Both the position numbers and the translations under genes were made by a program. A stretch of 64,000 nucleotides of DNA from NCBI GenBank assembly GCA_963210315.1, contig OY723282.1, positions 1,550,001 to 1,614,000 of the forward strand, in the 5' to 3' direction. The notes beneath the pieces are model-generated. The model had not been told where the DNA came from and searched no databases. It saw only the letters and a list, made by a program, of their open reading frames with translations. Source of the stretch: Rhynchopus euleeides (lineage: Eukaryota > Euglenozoa > Diplonemea > Diplonemida > Diplonemidae). Below are positions 52,412 through 63,651 of this stretch, in pieces (positions within the stretch are counted from its first letter, which is position 1; the number at the start of each line of letters is the position of its first letter).

Positions 52412-52860
52412 AGACGTCCACTACCGTGGCCTCCGGCGGCTGGGGGGCTCCGCCCCCCAGACCCCCCTGTGGCGGATATCTCGTACCCAAGTCCTTCGAT
52501 TCCCATCAGGTCAGGGAATCCAACAGCTCCAGTAACCTCAGGAGGACGCAGCCAACTCACACAGAATCTGTACGCCCACAATGAACAGATGTTCACTACC
52601 GTGGCCTCCGGCGGCTGGGGGGCTCCGCCCCCCAGACCCCCCGTGTAGCGTGTCTCTGCCCGTCTAGTAACCGCAGCAAGTCCTTGGGCTGTTTCAGCTG
52701 TGGCATATCAAGGGGTATCGTCGGAATAACGGTCCCGAAAGCCGTTTTCTGGGGTTTTCCTCCAGCACCCGAGGATGGCGCGAGCGGGAGGACTCGTGGA
52801 AGGAACCCATTTGGGACAAGACCAAGGGCCCCACGCTGGGGGGGAGGGACATTGGGTGCC
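52412..52860 (-). repeat. Dispersed ~400-bp repeat, inverse copy of 3690-4095
   Basis: Two minus-oriented hairpin units (52412-52474, 52585-52650), then sequence matching 3690-3862 in inverse orientation (for example AACGGCTTTCGGGACC on the minus strand). Confidence 0.8.
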
Positions 52861-53652
52861 ATTTTTGGCTGGAAAAAAGCGGGGATGAATCGGGGATTTT
52901 TGGCTGGGAAGATCGGGGATTAAAAATACACCTGGTGGGTGGTTTCCCCCAGGGTGCCCTCCCCCTTCTACAGCCAAGCAGGGCGCAGTCGGGGTGTTCA
53001 GTACGCACGACCGAGTTGGCCGGACGAGGGCGACGGATGCTTCCGATCTCCCCCATTTATTTTTTTGTAAGAAACGTACGTATGGATTTCCCACAGGTAA
53101 TTAATTCAGGCGCACCCGGGCTGCGTAAGCGGTGCCTACCCCCATCACCTCCTGTTTATTTTCCTTTTCTTGCGCTGATTTTTTTGCCTTGCTTTTCTTT
53201 TTACGACCCCCCCCCCCCCACCATAACCCCCCCCCCTCCTTTTCCCCCACCTCCCGTTTCCCTTTTTTTGTTGTTGCCGTTTTTTTGAAAGGTATTTTAT
53301 CAATGCATGTCGAAAGATTGTCGGGATCGCTCGCTCTCCACCAACAACCCTCCCCATACGGTGAGGGGGCGGGGCCGAGTGGGGTGGTGGTTCCAGAGCT
53401 GCGGTTCGAGCCGACCGTGTCGATGGGGGAGGGGAGGTGTGCAACGTATGTGTATTTCAATGTACAGAGGGGGGAGGGAGTCTGGTCCTCCTTCATAACA
53501 TAGCATGATGTGTGTGGTGATCTCTCTCTCTCTCTCTCTCTATATATATCTCTACGGCCTCACCACCAGATGCCCTGTCTGCAGTGCGCAAAAGAAAAGG
53601 CTTTGACGCGCGTCTTTTTTCTTTGTCGGCAGAACCGCCCCGCGAAACATGA
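52861..53652. other. Non-coding, C-run and microsatellite rich
   Basis: Includes (TC)n(TA)n at 53517-53551 and poly-C near 53205-53250. No gene. Confidence 0.5.
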
Positions 53653-54006
53653 CCGGTGGTGATATCACTTTGGTGACTGTGCTTCCTTCCCCCTGAGCTC
53701 GATCAGATCCAGGTCGACCTGGTGCTGTGTGGCTCCTGGTGTGTTATCTCTTTGCTTCCTCGCACACATACACGTGGTTCCGCGAATCGCCACGGATGCC
53801 CACCAAGTCGAACCCGAAACATGATCACGGGTCCACGACAACCCTTTCGAGATGTCATGGCCGCAAGCCCGCAAACCCGATCGCATTCGCAAGGTGGTTC
53901 GTCTCTTAGAGATCAGTGCTCGGGCCCAGCCTCCCGCGAGGGTGCTGGAACCGACATGCCGCAGCCCCGTACGCGCAAGGACTTGGCTCCAAGACCAGGC
54001 ACATGC

Positions 54007-54071
54007 CACAGGGGGGTGTGGGGGGCGGAGCCCCCCAGCCGCCGGAGGCCACGGTAGTGAACATCTGTTGG
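54007..54071 (+). repeat. Hairpin repeat copy
   Basis: Single unit at the place where the other duplication has two. Confidence 0.9.
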
Positions 54072-54759
54072 TTTGAGCTCGAGAGCAAGCCTCACACCAC
54101 CGCCCTCCGACCCCCCTCTCCACCCCCCAGGTGCAACATTTTTTTGCACCCGGAAAATGTGTTCTTTTGACTGTTTGAGCACATCCAAGACCGGGAACAT
54201 AAAAGAATTCTGCCAATGCCAAGTAGGGTCGCAATAAAACCCAAAGGAAAATGGTGCAAAAAAGTAGTGACCACCACCCCCATCCCCACCTCCGGGTGCA
54301 ATTTTTTTTTGGCCACGGAAAATGTGTTCTTTTGAATGTTTGAGCACATCCAAGACCGGGAACATAAAAGAATTCTGCCAATACCAAGTAGGGTCACAAT
54401 AAAATCCAAAGGAAAAAAGTGCAAAAAAAATAGTGCAAAAAATATTTTTATTACCGGTCCTGAAACCATTATTACCGGTTTCCTGCAGAAAGTCCATAAG
54501 CCAAGAGGTAATAATAAACCACTTTACGAGACTTAAAGGCGATATTATTGACCATTCGGTAATTAAAAAGTTTTTATCAAAACTAGGAAATAAAGCAGTC
54601 ACAGGAATATAGCCTGGGTTTAGTGACTTCATTCATTATTTACACTCAGCTTTCTTATTACCGCAATATTGAGGGCAATAATGGAAATCTTTGGAGGATT
54701 CTTCATATTCCTGGATTTCCCGAATTTCCTGGATTTCCCCCGGCCCCTTAGGCGATTTC

Positions 54760-54825
54760 AGGGCGGACAGGGCGGACATATCCGGACCGGAAATCCGGGT
54801 GTCCGGATGTCCGGGTCCAATTTTG

Positions 54826-54862
<37 letters not shown>

Positions 54863-55045
54863 ACATTTCCCGAATTTCCCGCCCGGACATGTCCGGGCGG
54901 ACATCCGGACATCCAGAAATGTCCGCCCCGGACAGGGCGGACATTTTCTGGTGTCCGGATGTCCGGGCGGACATGTCCGGACCCGGAAATTCGGGAAATC
55001 CAATTTTGACCCCCCCCCCCCCCGGACATGTCCGGCCAGGACCTC
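54760..55045. repeat. Cluster of GTCCGGA / GGACATGTCC motifs with poly-C tracts
   Basis: More than 15 GTCCGG or CCGGAC motifs, several as palindromes (GGACATGTCC), interrupted by C runs at about 54826-54860 and 55010-55023. Confidence 0.8.
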
Positions 55046-55127
55046 AATAGTTTGATTTTTGGTCCAGAAAATAGTTTGAAAATTTTTGAAATCTGGGTGC
55101 CCAAATTTTTTGCTCCTAAGACCGGCG

Positions 55128-55520
55128 ATTTGTAGGGGGACCCTTTCGAATTTTTTTTTGGGGAAGGGTAAATTGAACGTTTTTGGCCAAATGAAGCCAC
55201 TGCGACCATTCCCGGGCCTCGGAAATCAGATTTTTGCCCCTCAAATGCGGTGCCGGTCCGGACAAAAAATCGAAAAAATCGTGAAAAATGGCCCATTTTC
55301 CCCAGCCAAAAATGGGCCAAAAATGCCCCCGGACACCCCCAGAGACATGTCCTAATCCGGGGTGCCAGTAGGGGGGACCTTTCGAATTTTTTTTCGAGGA
55401 GAGGTCAATTGAACGTGTTTGGACATCTGAGGCCACTGCGACCATTCCCAGGCCTCGGAAATGAGATTTTTGGCCCTCAAATGGGGTACCAGTCCCCACG
55501 AAATTCCGAAAAAAATCATG
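55128..55520. repeat. Tandem ~235-bp repeat
   Basis: Two units start GTAGGGGGACC-TTTCGAATTTTTTTT and share CCACTGCGACCATTCCC and GGCCTCGGAAAT. Related starts occur at 56049 and 62224. Confidence 0.8.
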
Positions 55521-56274
55521 AAAATCGAAAGGTCCCACGCACCAACCAAAAATCGTCAAAAATGGACATGTCATACGCAGCAAGGGGGCAAACCACTCCC
55601 CAATGCTCAATGATTCCACGGCAAGCCAGATTTTCTGATCAATTGGTTTGTTTGAGCATGTTCCTGGCCCTTGTTTGGAAAGTAGATGACCCCTGGCTGG
55701 AGAGGACGGTTGTGCTCGGCCGGACGGAGAGAGAACCTTCTCCATATCCACCTCCACTCCACAATGCCACAAGTGGCAGGAAGGCCGGGTGTTACAGGCC
55801 TCAACCAGGGTTCCAAGGCTCTCCACTTCCTGGCTGCGTCAGGGATCACCGGGTACAGCGAGCAGGATTCCCTGTCCTGACACCCCAGCATGTACCACCG
55901 GAAGAACCCGAAACAGCAGCCGCCCCTCATGGGGGTTGCAAGAGGCACGGAAATCGTTCAAATCGGACCAAGTCCGAAAATTCGGCACTTTCTTGGGTAC
56001 AAATTGCGGTCCGAAATTTTCCGATTTTTTGAAAAAAGGCTAATTCTGTAAGGGGGACCTTTTCGAATTTTTTTTTTCGGGCACTTTTTCCACAAGGAAA
56101 TGTCCGCCCTGTCCGCTACTGTCCGCTACTGTCCACTACCGATTTCAAGGATCCTCCTTTATTTCCTGGAAAAAGCGGCTGGGGGCAGGGGCGGTGTGGG
56201 GGCGAGGTCCTGGCCAGTTTGCTTGATCCACATTGCTCCTACTCGCTACAACACTTCACAGGGGCTAGAGGGCA

Positions 56275-57315
56275 TCACCTCGGCAGGTTGACGTTCAGAT
56301 CCACAGTCACCCTGCTCTGGCTTGGCGCTCCCGTCGTCGTCCCCTGTGCAGGCTGGCTTGACATCATGTGCGCGACGTTCCGCTGGTGTGTCGTGGATGC
56401 ATCAAGGTAGAGCTGCGGCGTCGATTCTCCGCGCCAGCCGAAATGCCTGCGGAGATCCATGGTGGACGCGCCGCCATTGGCCGCTGCCAGCGCGGCGGAG
56501 CGTCTCATGCTGTGCCCGGTGTATCCCTCCGGGTCCTTTTCCAGGCACAGCGCAATCTTCCGTGGCAGCCCGTAGAATTGGTTTCGCCCGATGGGCGAAG
56601 CGAGGAACGCGCTGCCGGCCTTGTTGATGCGTCTTGCGACAGGCCCCGTCACGAGGTCCGACAGAGAGAGGTGGGCCAGATGGGCCTTGAGGACGTCGTA
56701 GAACACAGCTTCTTCGTTCAGCATCTTGGGGACCACAAACGACCGTTCAATCGCGACGCTTCCCTGCTTTGCACCGTAGAACTTCACGCTGATCTGCTCA
56801 TCTTGGACGGTGATGTTTTCGATCGACAGGTTGCGGAGTTCAACGCAGCGCATCCCACCGAAGAAGGCCAGCACCACAAGCGCACGATCCTGCTTGCTCG
56901 CCAGCGACCCGGTGCCCTTGTCCATGTAGTCCTGCAGTTCTTGAAAAGAGAAGGTTTTGGCTTGTTTGGTGGTGTAGCCCTTTGTTTGATTCTTCACGTA
57001 CTGGTGGAGGCGTGGCATCTTTGTCTTGATCATGTTCCCGTGGACAATCTTGACCTTGAAGTTGATGATGGAGTAGTAGTTCCAGATTGACGATGCGGCA
57101 GAACCCCCCTGCAGCTTGGCCTTGAGATAGCCCTTGATGTGCTTCTCGGAGTAGATTGTCTTCATGGAACGAACCCGGGGAGCCTCCTCAGCGACGTACG
57201 CCTCGAAGTCAGTCAGTCGATCGGTGTATGCCTTCCTGCTGCGGACTGGCATGAGGTCACCGTCACTTGATGTGCTGCTGCTGCTGTCGCTGTCATGATC
57301 GGCGGCGCGGGGCAT
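56275..57315 (-). CDS. Tyrosine recombinase (Crypton-type)
   Basis: 346 residues, intact. After an acidic Ser-rich head comes a SAM-like helical domain (about 28-120), then the catalytic domain: FFGGMRCVELRNLS (Arg), KFYGAKQGS (probable Lys), TGHSMRRSAALAAANGG (H-x-x-R), RRHFGWRGESTPQLYLDAS (second His/Trp and nucleophile Tyr). The set R-K-HxxR-H-Y is complete, so the protein may be active. No RT or RNase H is present, which is the mark of Cryptons. The start ATG at 57313-57315 is about 120 bp inside the long right-end hairpin. Confidence 0.88.
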   Translation of the reverse strand: MPRAADHDSDSSSSTSSDGDLMPVRSRKAYTDRLTDFEAYVAEEAPRVRSMKTIYSEKHIKGYLKAKLQGGSAASSIWNYYSIINFKVKIVHGNMIKTKMPRLHQYVKNQTKGYTTKQAKTFSFQELQDYMDKGTGSLASKQDRALVVLAFFGGMRCVELRNLSIENITVQDEQISVKFYGAKQGSVAIERSFVVPKMLNEEAVFYDVLKAHLAHLSLSDLVTGPVARRINKAGSAFLASPIGRNQFYGLPRKIALCLEKDPEGYTGHSMRRSAALAAANGGASTMDLRRHFGWRGESTPQLYLDASTTHQRNVAHMMSSQPAQGTTTGAPSQSRVTVDLNVNLPR

Positions 57316-57436
57316 GATGTGTGTGATGTTGCGTGATCTGTGGAGGTTGTGGCTCTGGTACTACGGAGGCTTTCTGCAGGTAACCGATTATAATGGTTTC
57401 AGGACCGTTAACAAACTACCATATAACCGGTCCTAA

Positions 57437-57604
57437 TTGAGTACTTTCTGGATTTCGGGAAATTACGTCCCCTCAGCAAGGTACTCGGGTGTTTTTGTTC
57501 CCCTCGGGAAGGCCCTCGGGCTTCGCCCTCGGGCCTTCCCTCGGGGAACAAAACACCCTCGGACCTTGCTTCGGGGACGTAATTACCCTCAATCCATAAA
57601 GTAC
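57437..57604. repeat. ~168-bp hairpin at element end
   Basis: Arms of about 80 bp pair around GGGC-TTC-GCCC: GGGGAACAAAACACCC on the right against GGGTGTTTTTGTTCCCC on the left, with AATTACGTCCCC outside. A few mismatches only. Confidence 0.9.
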
Positions 57605-58879
57605 TTTATTATTACCGGTAATAAATAGCTATTTCCCCAAATTCCTATTTTCATTCCGTGAAATAGATACACGCCTGCCCCCCCCCCCTTTTTTTATCTT
57701 TGTTTTGCGTTACCAACACAAAACCCAGCCCAAGCATCTTCTTGTTTTCCCGTGAGAGCGGAAAGTGTCACTCTTGATCACCCCCCCTTACTCCACCGCG
57801 ATCTGCAAACAGATGATCAGCGCGGCACTTTCTCCACAACCACAGGCCCTCCTGCTGTTTGAACCTGCCCCCCCGCCCCCCCTTCTCTCTCCTTTCTCCC
57901 GCCCCCGCCCCGACGGACCCCCCGCTTGGCGTTCTTGTTTGGCCGTTCCCAAAAAAAATGCCTCGGACTCAATTTCTGTTCCTTTTTTTTTACAGCAAAC
58001 ATCTTTTTTTAAGTTTCGGGGTGGGGAGGGTGGGAGGAAGCGTTGGATGAACCACCACACAACCCGCATGATGCAGGGCCCGGAGCGAACGGTGTGTTGC
58101 TTTTGTTTTCCGCCAGCAAAAATGTGCGATGTACACAATCGGGCGTGGACTGCGGATCGAACAATACATCGGAGCTGGACGAGATGTGGTACTCCTTTTG
58201 ATTATTTGTGCGTCTGGGCAGGGCAGTATCAAGCAGCCCAATCCACGCTGACAGATCACGAATCTGAGTGGGATTGAGCCACCTGATTGCCTTCGCATGG
58301 ATGCACACCCTCTATTTTTGTAGTTTGCGTCTGTGGTGTGTGTGTGTGTGTGTCAACGGGGTGTTGCGGTGGTTTATGTGTTCATTGCCACAGCCTCTGG
58401 CGTTTGGCACGTTTGGAAATCCCAAACACGTTGCCAGGTGCGACTGGGGCGAAGAACACATCACGCTTCACATGTCATCAGGCAGAAAACGGTTCGACCC
58501 CTTCGGCTTACCCCACCCTCCCCCTCGCCCCCCGATTCATGTGGCAGAAGTCATCCTTGACATTCCATTCCATGTTACAGGTTTTCTGCCGAACGTTTGC
58601 CCGACTCCTTTTTTCTCTTTAGTGCCTCCGGAGCTCCGGTCAAAATCATATGCGCATCTCTAGAGCATTTCCTACGCTGAGGAAAAAAAAATCCCGATGG
58701 TTCATTTTTTTTTTACGCACACTTGTGAGCAGAAAATGTCACTCTACCACAGCCAAACGTGCTCCGCACACCACTAGCCTCCCCCATCACAGGAGTTGAG
58801 GTTTTGTGTGTGGAAGCGTCAACGCAAACTTTTTATCAGGGAAGCGTTTAGGACACAGAGGAGGTATATCAGTCAGAAG

Positions 58880-59860
58880 AGGGGCGCCAAGGGGGCAGAG
58901 GGGAGATACTTCAGCGGCTCGCACCGCACAACACGGCAGAGGGGAGATACTTCAGCAGCTAGCACCGCACAACACGGCAGAGGGGAGACACTTCAGCGGC
59001 TAGCACCGCGCAACACAGGCAGAGGGGAGATACTTCAGCGGCTCGCACCGCACTACACGGCAGAGGGGAGACACTTCAGCGGCTCGCACCGCGCAACACG
59101 GGCAGAGGGGAGATACTTCAGCGGCTCGCACCGCACAACACGGCAGAGGGGAGACACTTCAGCGGCTAGCACCGCGCAACACAGGCAGAGGGGAGATACT
59201 TCAGCGGCTCGCACCGCACAACACGGCAGAGGGGAGATACTTCAGCGGCTAGCACCGCACAACACAGGCAGAGGGGAGATACTTTAGCGGCTCGCACCGC
59301 ACAACACGGCAGAGGGGAGACACTTCAGCGGCTAGCACCGCGCAACACAGGCAGAGGGGAGATACTTCAGCGGCTCGCACCGCACAACACGGCAGAGGGG
59401 AGATACTTCAGCGGCTAGCACCGCACAACACAGGCAGAGGGGAGATACTTTAGCGGCTCGCACCGCACAACACGGCAGAGGGGAGACACTTCAGCGGCTA
59501 GCACCGCGCAACGCAGGCAGAGGGGGGATACTTCAGCGGCTCGCACCGCACAACACGGCAGAGGAGAGATACTTCAGCGGCTAGCACCGCACAACACAGG
59601 CAGAGGGGAGATACTTTAGCGGCTCGCACCGCACAACACGGCAGAGGGGAGACACTTCAGCGGCTAGCACCGCGCAACGCAGGCAGAGGGGGGATACTTC
59701 AGCGGCTCGCACCGCACAACACGGCAGAGGAGAGATACTTCAGCGGCTAGCACCGCACAACACAGGCAGAGGGGAGATACTTCAGCGGCTCGCACCGCAC
59801 AACGCAGGCAGAGGGGAGATACTTCAGCGGCTAGAACCGCACAACACAGACAGAGGGGGC
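58880..59860 (+). repeat. Tandem array of ~41-bp units
   Basis: About 23 units of GCAGAGGGGAGATACTTCAG then CGGCTAGCACCGCACAACAC, alternating TAGC/TCGC and CACG/CACAGG variants in a higher-order pattern of roughly 124 bp. Confidence 0.93.
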
Positions 59861-59872
59861 AGGCATCAGGAG

Positions 59873-60907
59873 ATGGCAAGCTTCGACGCCGCCACGGCTG
59901 ACTGGGACCGTATCCCGATTCCCCCGTTGGCCAAGACCGCAGCCGTCGCACCCCGGGCGGGCTGCGTCTTCCCCACCTGCGACACCATCCACGGCGGCGG
60001 CGCCACAGCCCATTCGTGCCACACGTGCGGGCGTACGACGGTGCCGTCATGCCTGAGGAAGCGCATCCCGACGGCGGCGGCGAACGAGTGGCTGGAGATG
60101 TGGGGGGAAGTCGGGTGGACTTGCCCCGTGTGCACGTGGGAGGCCCTCGAGAGGGAGAGGGACGAAGCAGACGCCGAGATGTGGGACGGAGAGGAGTACG
60201 ACGAGGAGTCCTCCAGCGAGAGGGTACCGGCGCCACCACCCAAGGAGGACACGAACGCCGCGGCTCTAGCCACCATCCTGCAGGAGATCCGGGAGCTCAG
60301 GAGCGAAGTGACAGGCCTGAGGGGGACGGTGGAGGAGCAGAAGAAGGAGATAGCTGAGCTGAAACTCAGCCAGAAGAAGGCCGACCAGGACCTCCCCGCG
60401 GGTTTCACGGCGCACGTCGTCTCGACTTGGGGAGACGCGCTGACAACGGCGAGCGGGCAGCGCCTTGTGAAGGCGGAGGTGACGCGGGTGTTCCGCAAGG
60501 CGGAGCTGGAGAGCGGGCCAGACGCCCCCGATTGGCACCACGAGATGGCGTCGCGTTTCGAGCGGGTGTACGAAATGTTCGACCTAATCAAGCAGACAAA
60601 CGATGTTGCCCCCTTCGTGACACCACTCCACAAAGTCATCGTCGAGATGAACAGCTACGCACTGCTGCGAGGCCGCGCGGGGGCGCGCCACTACCAGGGG
60701 AAGGCGAAGGCCCTATCACCCTCCGACTACACGGTTGCCCTCCACAGGAGGTTCATCGAAGAGGGCAGAGCCAAGCAAGAGGCAGTGTGGGCAAAAGCGG
60801 AGGCGAAGGCCGAAGACAGATCGGAGCCATACCGGCTCCCAAGCAAGGGCAGGGGCCGGAGCGCGGGAAAGGGACGCGCGTCGAAGGGACTCGGGAAGCG
60901 GAACTGA
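59873..60907 (+). CDS. Gag-like protein with N-terminal zinc domain
   Basis: 344 residues. Residues about 31-83 carry C-x4-C, HSCHTCGR, VPSCL and WTCPVC, a RING/PHD-like Cys/His set. An acidic linker, a coiled coil (about 125-165, LQEIRELRSEVTGLR) and then the block shared with 5720-6424 follow: FTAHVVSTWG, DWHHEMASRFERVYEMFD, LHKVIVEMNSYALLRGRAG, SEPYRLPSKGRGRSAGKGR. It ends in TGA at 60905-60907 and the frame stays open beyond. The zinc domain is absent from the other gag. Role inferred: RNA packaging. Confidence 0.72.
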   Translation: MASFDAATADWDRIPIPPLAKTAAVAPRAGCVFPTCDTIHGGGATAHSCHTCGRTTVPSCLRKRIPTAAANEWLEMWGEVGWTCPVCTWEALERERDEADAEMWDGEEYDEESSSERVPAPPPKEDTNAAALATILQEIRELRSEVTGLRGTVEEQKKEIAELKLSQKKADQDLPAGFTAHVVSTWGDALTTASGQRLVKAEVTRVFRKAELESGPDAPDWHHEMASRFERVYEMFDLIKQTNDVAPFVTPLHKVIVEMNSYALLRGRAGARHYQGKAKALSPSDYTVALHRRFIEEGRAKQEAVWAKAEAKAEDRSEPYRLPSKGRGRSAGKGRASKGLGKRN

Positions 60908-61050
60908 CCGGACAAGGGGGGACACTACGGCCTGCTGTACCAGGAGGCCGTGCCGACCCTCCCCCCGACCGGTCGGGGGCGGCCGTTGAAGAAGGGCACC
61001 CGGCTGACACCCCAGAAGTGCAAGGAGATCCGCGTGGAAGCGTCAACGCA
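60908..61050 (+). pseudogene. Recombinase N-terminal remnant, cut at the core
   Basis: In frame with gag past its TGA: PDKGGHYGLLYQEAVPTLPP, then LKKGTRLTPQKCKEIRVEA, which matches KKKPQAPLTEKARIVVRA at the start of the recombinase at 6511-6564. The coding sequence ends where the core begins. Confidence 0.6.
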
Positions 61051-61098
61051 TCACAAACAAAATACGAGTAAAGAGCGGCTGTACTGGAGTGACATTTT

Positions 61099-62019
61099 GC
61101 TTGCCTTTGTTTTGTTAGATGGGAAAAAATGGTATCACAAATGAAACACAACAGCAACGACAGCAGCAGCAGCAGCAGAGCAAAGGGAGAGAGAGACACA
61201 TAAGGACGCAGCAGTAAAGGGCAAAGAGAGCAAGGGGCGGGCGAATCACACAAACACACACGCAAAGACATGGTTCGGGAAGACCGGTTGTCATTTTTTT
61301 GAAAAAAAATACAGATCCGAATGGAACAGCTGTGCCCCCCTCCCCACACCCGCTCCCTCCTTTCTGACAAAAATGATTTTCTCCCTTGACAATTTTGTTC
61401 GAATCAACCTTGTGTGGCCCCATGCCCCCCCACCCACCCTCACCCCGTCTCTTCGTCCAACATGACTACCACGTTCACCCCTCACCCCTCCCCCCTGCCT
61501 TCGTTCAAAAAGTTTGTACATCCACTGATTCTAAGCACGGTGGTCCTGCCCGGCCACTGGCCTGACTAGATTTCCTTGGCCAGCCACGTGGATGGGTATT
61601 GGCTGCCGCGAGCGTCCATCATATCCCACGATCCACAGCCGGGGAGGGGGGCGTGAGGGGGCGCAACGCTTCAGATTTTTATCGGACCAAGGGGGGGGGG
61701 GGAAGTGAGGGAAGGGCAGGGACGAGATAGGCACTGCTTCGGCCGATCTTATAGGCCAAAAATACGATGCGCATCAGCGGATGGGGTGGGGGTGGGGGGG
61801 GGGGTCTGAAGGCCGCAGACAGCCTGTTGGCGTTGCCAAAAGACTCATGAGGCGGAGGGGGGGTGGGGGGGTGTGGGGTGGTTTGTGTCCGCTCACTCCC
61901 ACGCCAGACGTGGCGAACCGGGAACCCATCAAGGGTGTGTGTTGCGTGTGTGTGTAATGTGTGTCTCGGGGGTGTTGGTGTCGCGTGCAGGGATAGGGGG
62001 GGGGGGTTTTTTTTCTTTC
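61099..62019. other. Duplication block, non-coding
   Basis: Same as 36892-37806; microsatellites and G runs, no gene. Confidence 0.6.
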
Positions 62020-63648
62020 GGAGGTCACCCCAAAATACCGAATTTACCGTTTTTACCGTTTTTACCGCTAGTTTACCGCTGGGGCCTTTGTCACAAAACC
62101 GGTTTTTTTTACCGGTAACCGGACATGGGACACGCGGGACAGGCGGACCGGTAAAACCGGTAGGTGGCACCGGTTTTTTTGTGTCTTGTCAAAACTTTTT
62201 TGGCGGTTTTCTGGTGACCGTCCATAGGGGGACCCTTTTCAAATTTTTTTCCGGGGTGGGCCTATTTTGCATATTTGAGCCCGATTTCAAAGGAATTTCT
62301 GAGTTTTGAGCCCGTTTTGAGGCCTAAAACGCGTCATCGAATTTCCATTTTTCTGCCCATACGGGCAGGGACTTGGCCAAAATAGCTCAAAAAATTTTCC
62401 GGGGGGCTTCGCCCCCCGGACCCCCCATGTGGGGGGCTCCGCCCCCCACGCCCCCCGCCCGCCCCCCCCCACCTCCCTCCCGGCCGGGGGCCGGTTCGGT
62501 CGGTCGTCGGCTGCGGCCAAAGGGCGTGCGGTAGCCGACGCCCTTTTGTGCTCGCCTCCTCCCTCCGACACCGTTGATGTCTTTCCTGCTTGGTCGGGAC
62601 CGAAGCCGTCACGACGCCCTGATTTTCAGGTTTGGAGAGGGCTGCGTGAGGGTTGTGAACGTGCGTGCCGGGGGGGGCAACCGTCAGTGAGTCATTGAGT
62701 GAGGGCGTAGGGCGCAGCAGCCGTGGCAACGCGGAGCAATGTGTCCCTTCAGCGCCACCGTGAAACCTCCCGTTGGTGGCCGTCGGCCACCAACGGGATG
62801 TTTCGCGGGATTGCTGCTGCAGACGAACGACCAATGGCGGCGGCTCCACATACTGACCGGAGTCGACACGTGGGCCCCCTGTGGTTCCCAGCGTGCCGCC
62901 GTCAGTCTCTTCGCGGTCGACTTCACCTTGGCGAAGCGGAGGTGTGCCCTCCACAGGTGCCACCATCGCATGCCTCGTCGTGGTGGATGGTGGAGCGTTG
63001 CAGTGCAGTGTGCTCCTCAACTTTGTGTCACGCTTCCTGCACCTGGGTGTGGACAAGGGGTGTGCTCACTTCTCGTAGCATCTAGCTGGCGGTGGGTGGC
63101 ACGTGCTGGAGCTGCGCGACTTCCAGGTTGATCTGGTGCAGACCTGAGGATGGCGTGGCTGGCGCAGGGAGGTACAGTGGGACGCCCGGACCGGCACTCC
63201 TGAGGCCGTCTGCCATGTCCTCCCCCCGCGCGCCCGGGCGGTGCCTTCGCTTGCTGTCGAGCGACCGAGTCTCTGGGGTACGACTTCAAAAGAAGGCCGT
63301 GCCTGGCACCAACGACCTGTGTCCGTGCGTTGCTGACCGTGCACTGCTCTCGTTTCGAGTCCCTATCAGCAGCACCAAGTCGTACATCGCCGTACTGGGC
63401 TGTGCCGGTCCCCTAACCCCGTCCCCGTGTCGCAGGGGGCAGGGGGTGACCACGGGGTGGATTCCCTAACACCCCACCCGAGGCCGGGTACAGGAAGCGT
63501 CCCCAAAAATTCTGGAATTTGAAAAATGAGCTCACTTTGCTAAACTGGACCCAACTCCCCACACTCTTTTTTTTGGTCATTTTCCCCGATTTTACCGGTT
63601 TGTCCCCGGATGTCCCCCCGTGCCCCCCCGTGTCTTAAGGTGACCTCC
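62020..63648. mobile_element. 1.63-kb TIR element with TTC target duplication
   Basis: Ends GGAGGTCACC / GGTGACCTCC, flanked by TTC on both sides (62017-62019, 63649-63651). The empty site CTTTCAGG is at about 37808-37814. Inside: ACCGGT-rich start, a GGGGGGC-type palindrome near 62404-62450, a hairpin CCCGTTGGTGGCC-GTC-GGCCACCAACGGG (62769-62797), and no convincing transposase. A non-autonomous DNA element. Confidence 0.88.
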
Positions 63649-63651
63649 TTC

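Larger units (their letters stand above)
54450..57631 (-). mobile_element. Crypton-like tyrosine-recombinase DNA element
   Basis: Absent from the matching site at 34657-34662 (a T run). Ends share TTTATTACCGGT inverted. About 40 bp near each end are inverted copies (54454-54494 and 57371-57411, CCTGAAACCATTAT shared). Encodes one tyrosine recombinase (minus) and no RT. The right end holds a long hairpin. Contains GTCCGGACAT arrays and a ~235-bp tandem duplication, so it may be composite. Confidence 0.8.
58715..61098 (+). mobile_element. Internally deleted relative of the YR retroelement
   Basis: Inserted in a T run; the empty site is 36884-36892 in the other duplication, so the ends are exact. 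Layout: A with core (58811-58827), tandem array, gag-like ORF, first codons of the recombinase, core (61036-61052) and B ending GTGACATTTT. No target duplication beyond shared T residues, as expected for recombinase-mediated insertion. It has no RT and needs help in trans. Confidence 0.88.

Noticed and set aside
53145..53503. Open frames of 68-131 codons on both strands
   Set aside because: Composed of translated C and T runs; low complexity.
58880..59860. Possible CRISPR or coding repeat
   Set aside because: Units are head-to-tail without unique spacers, and the frame through them ends before gag.
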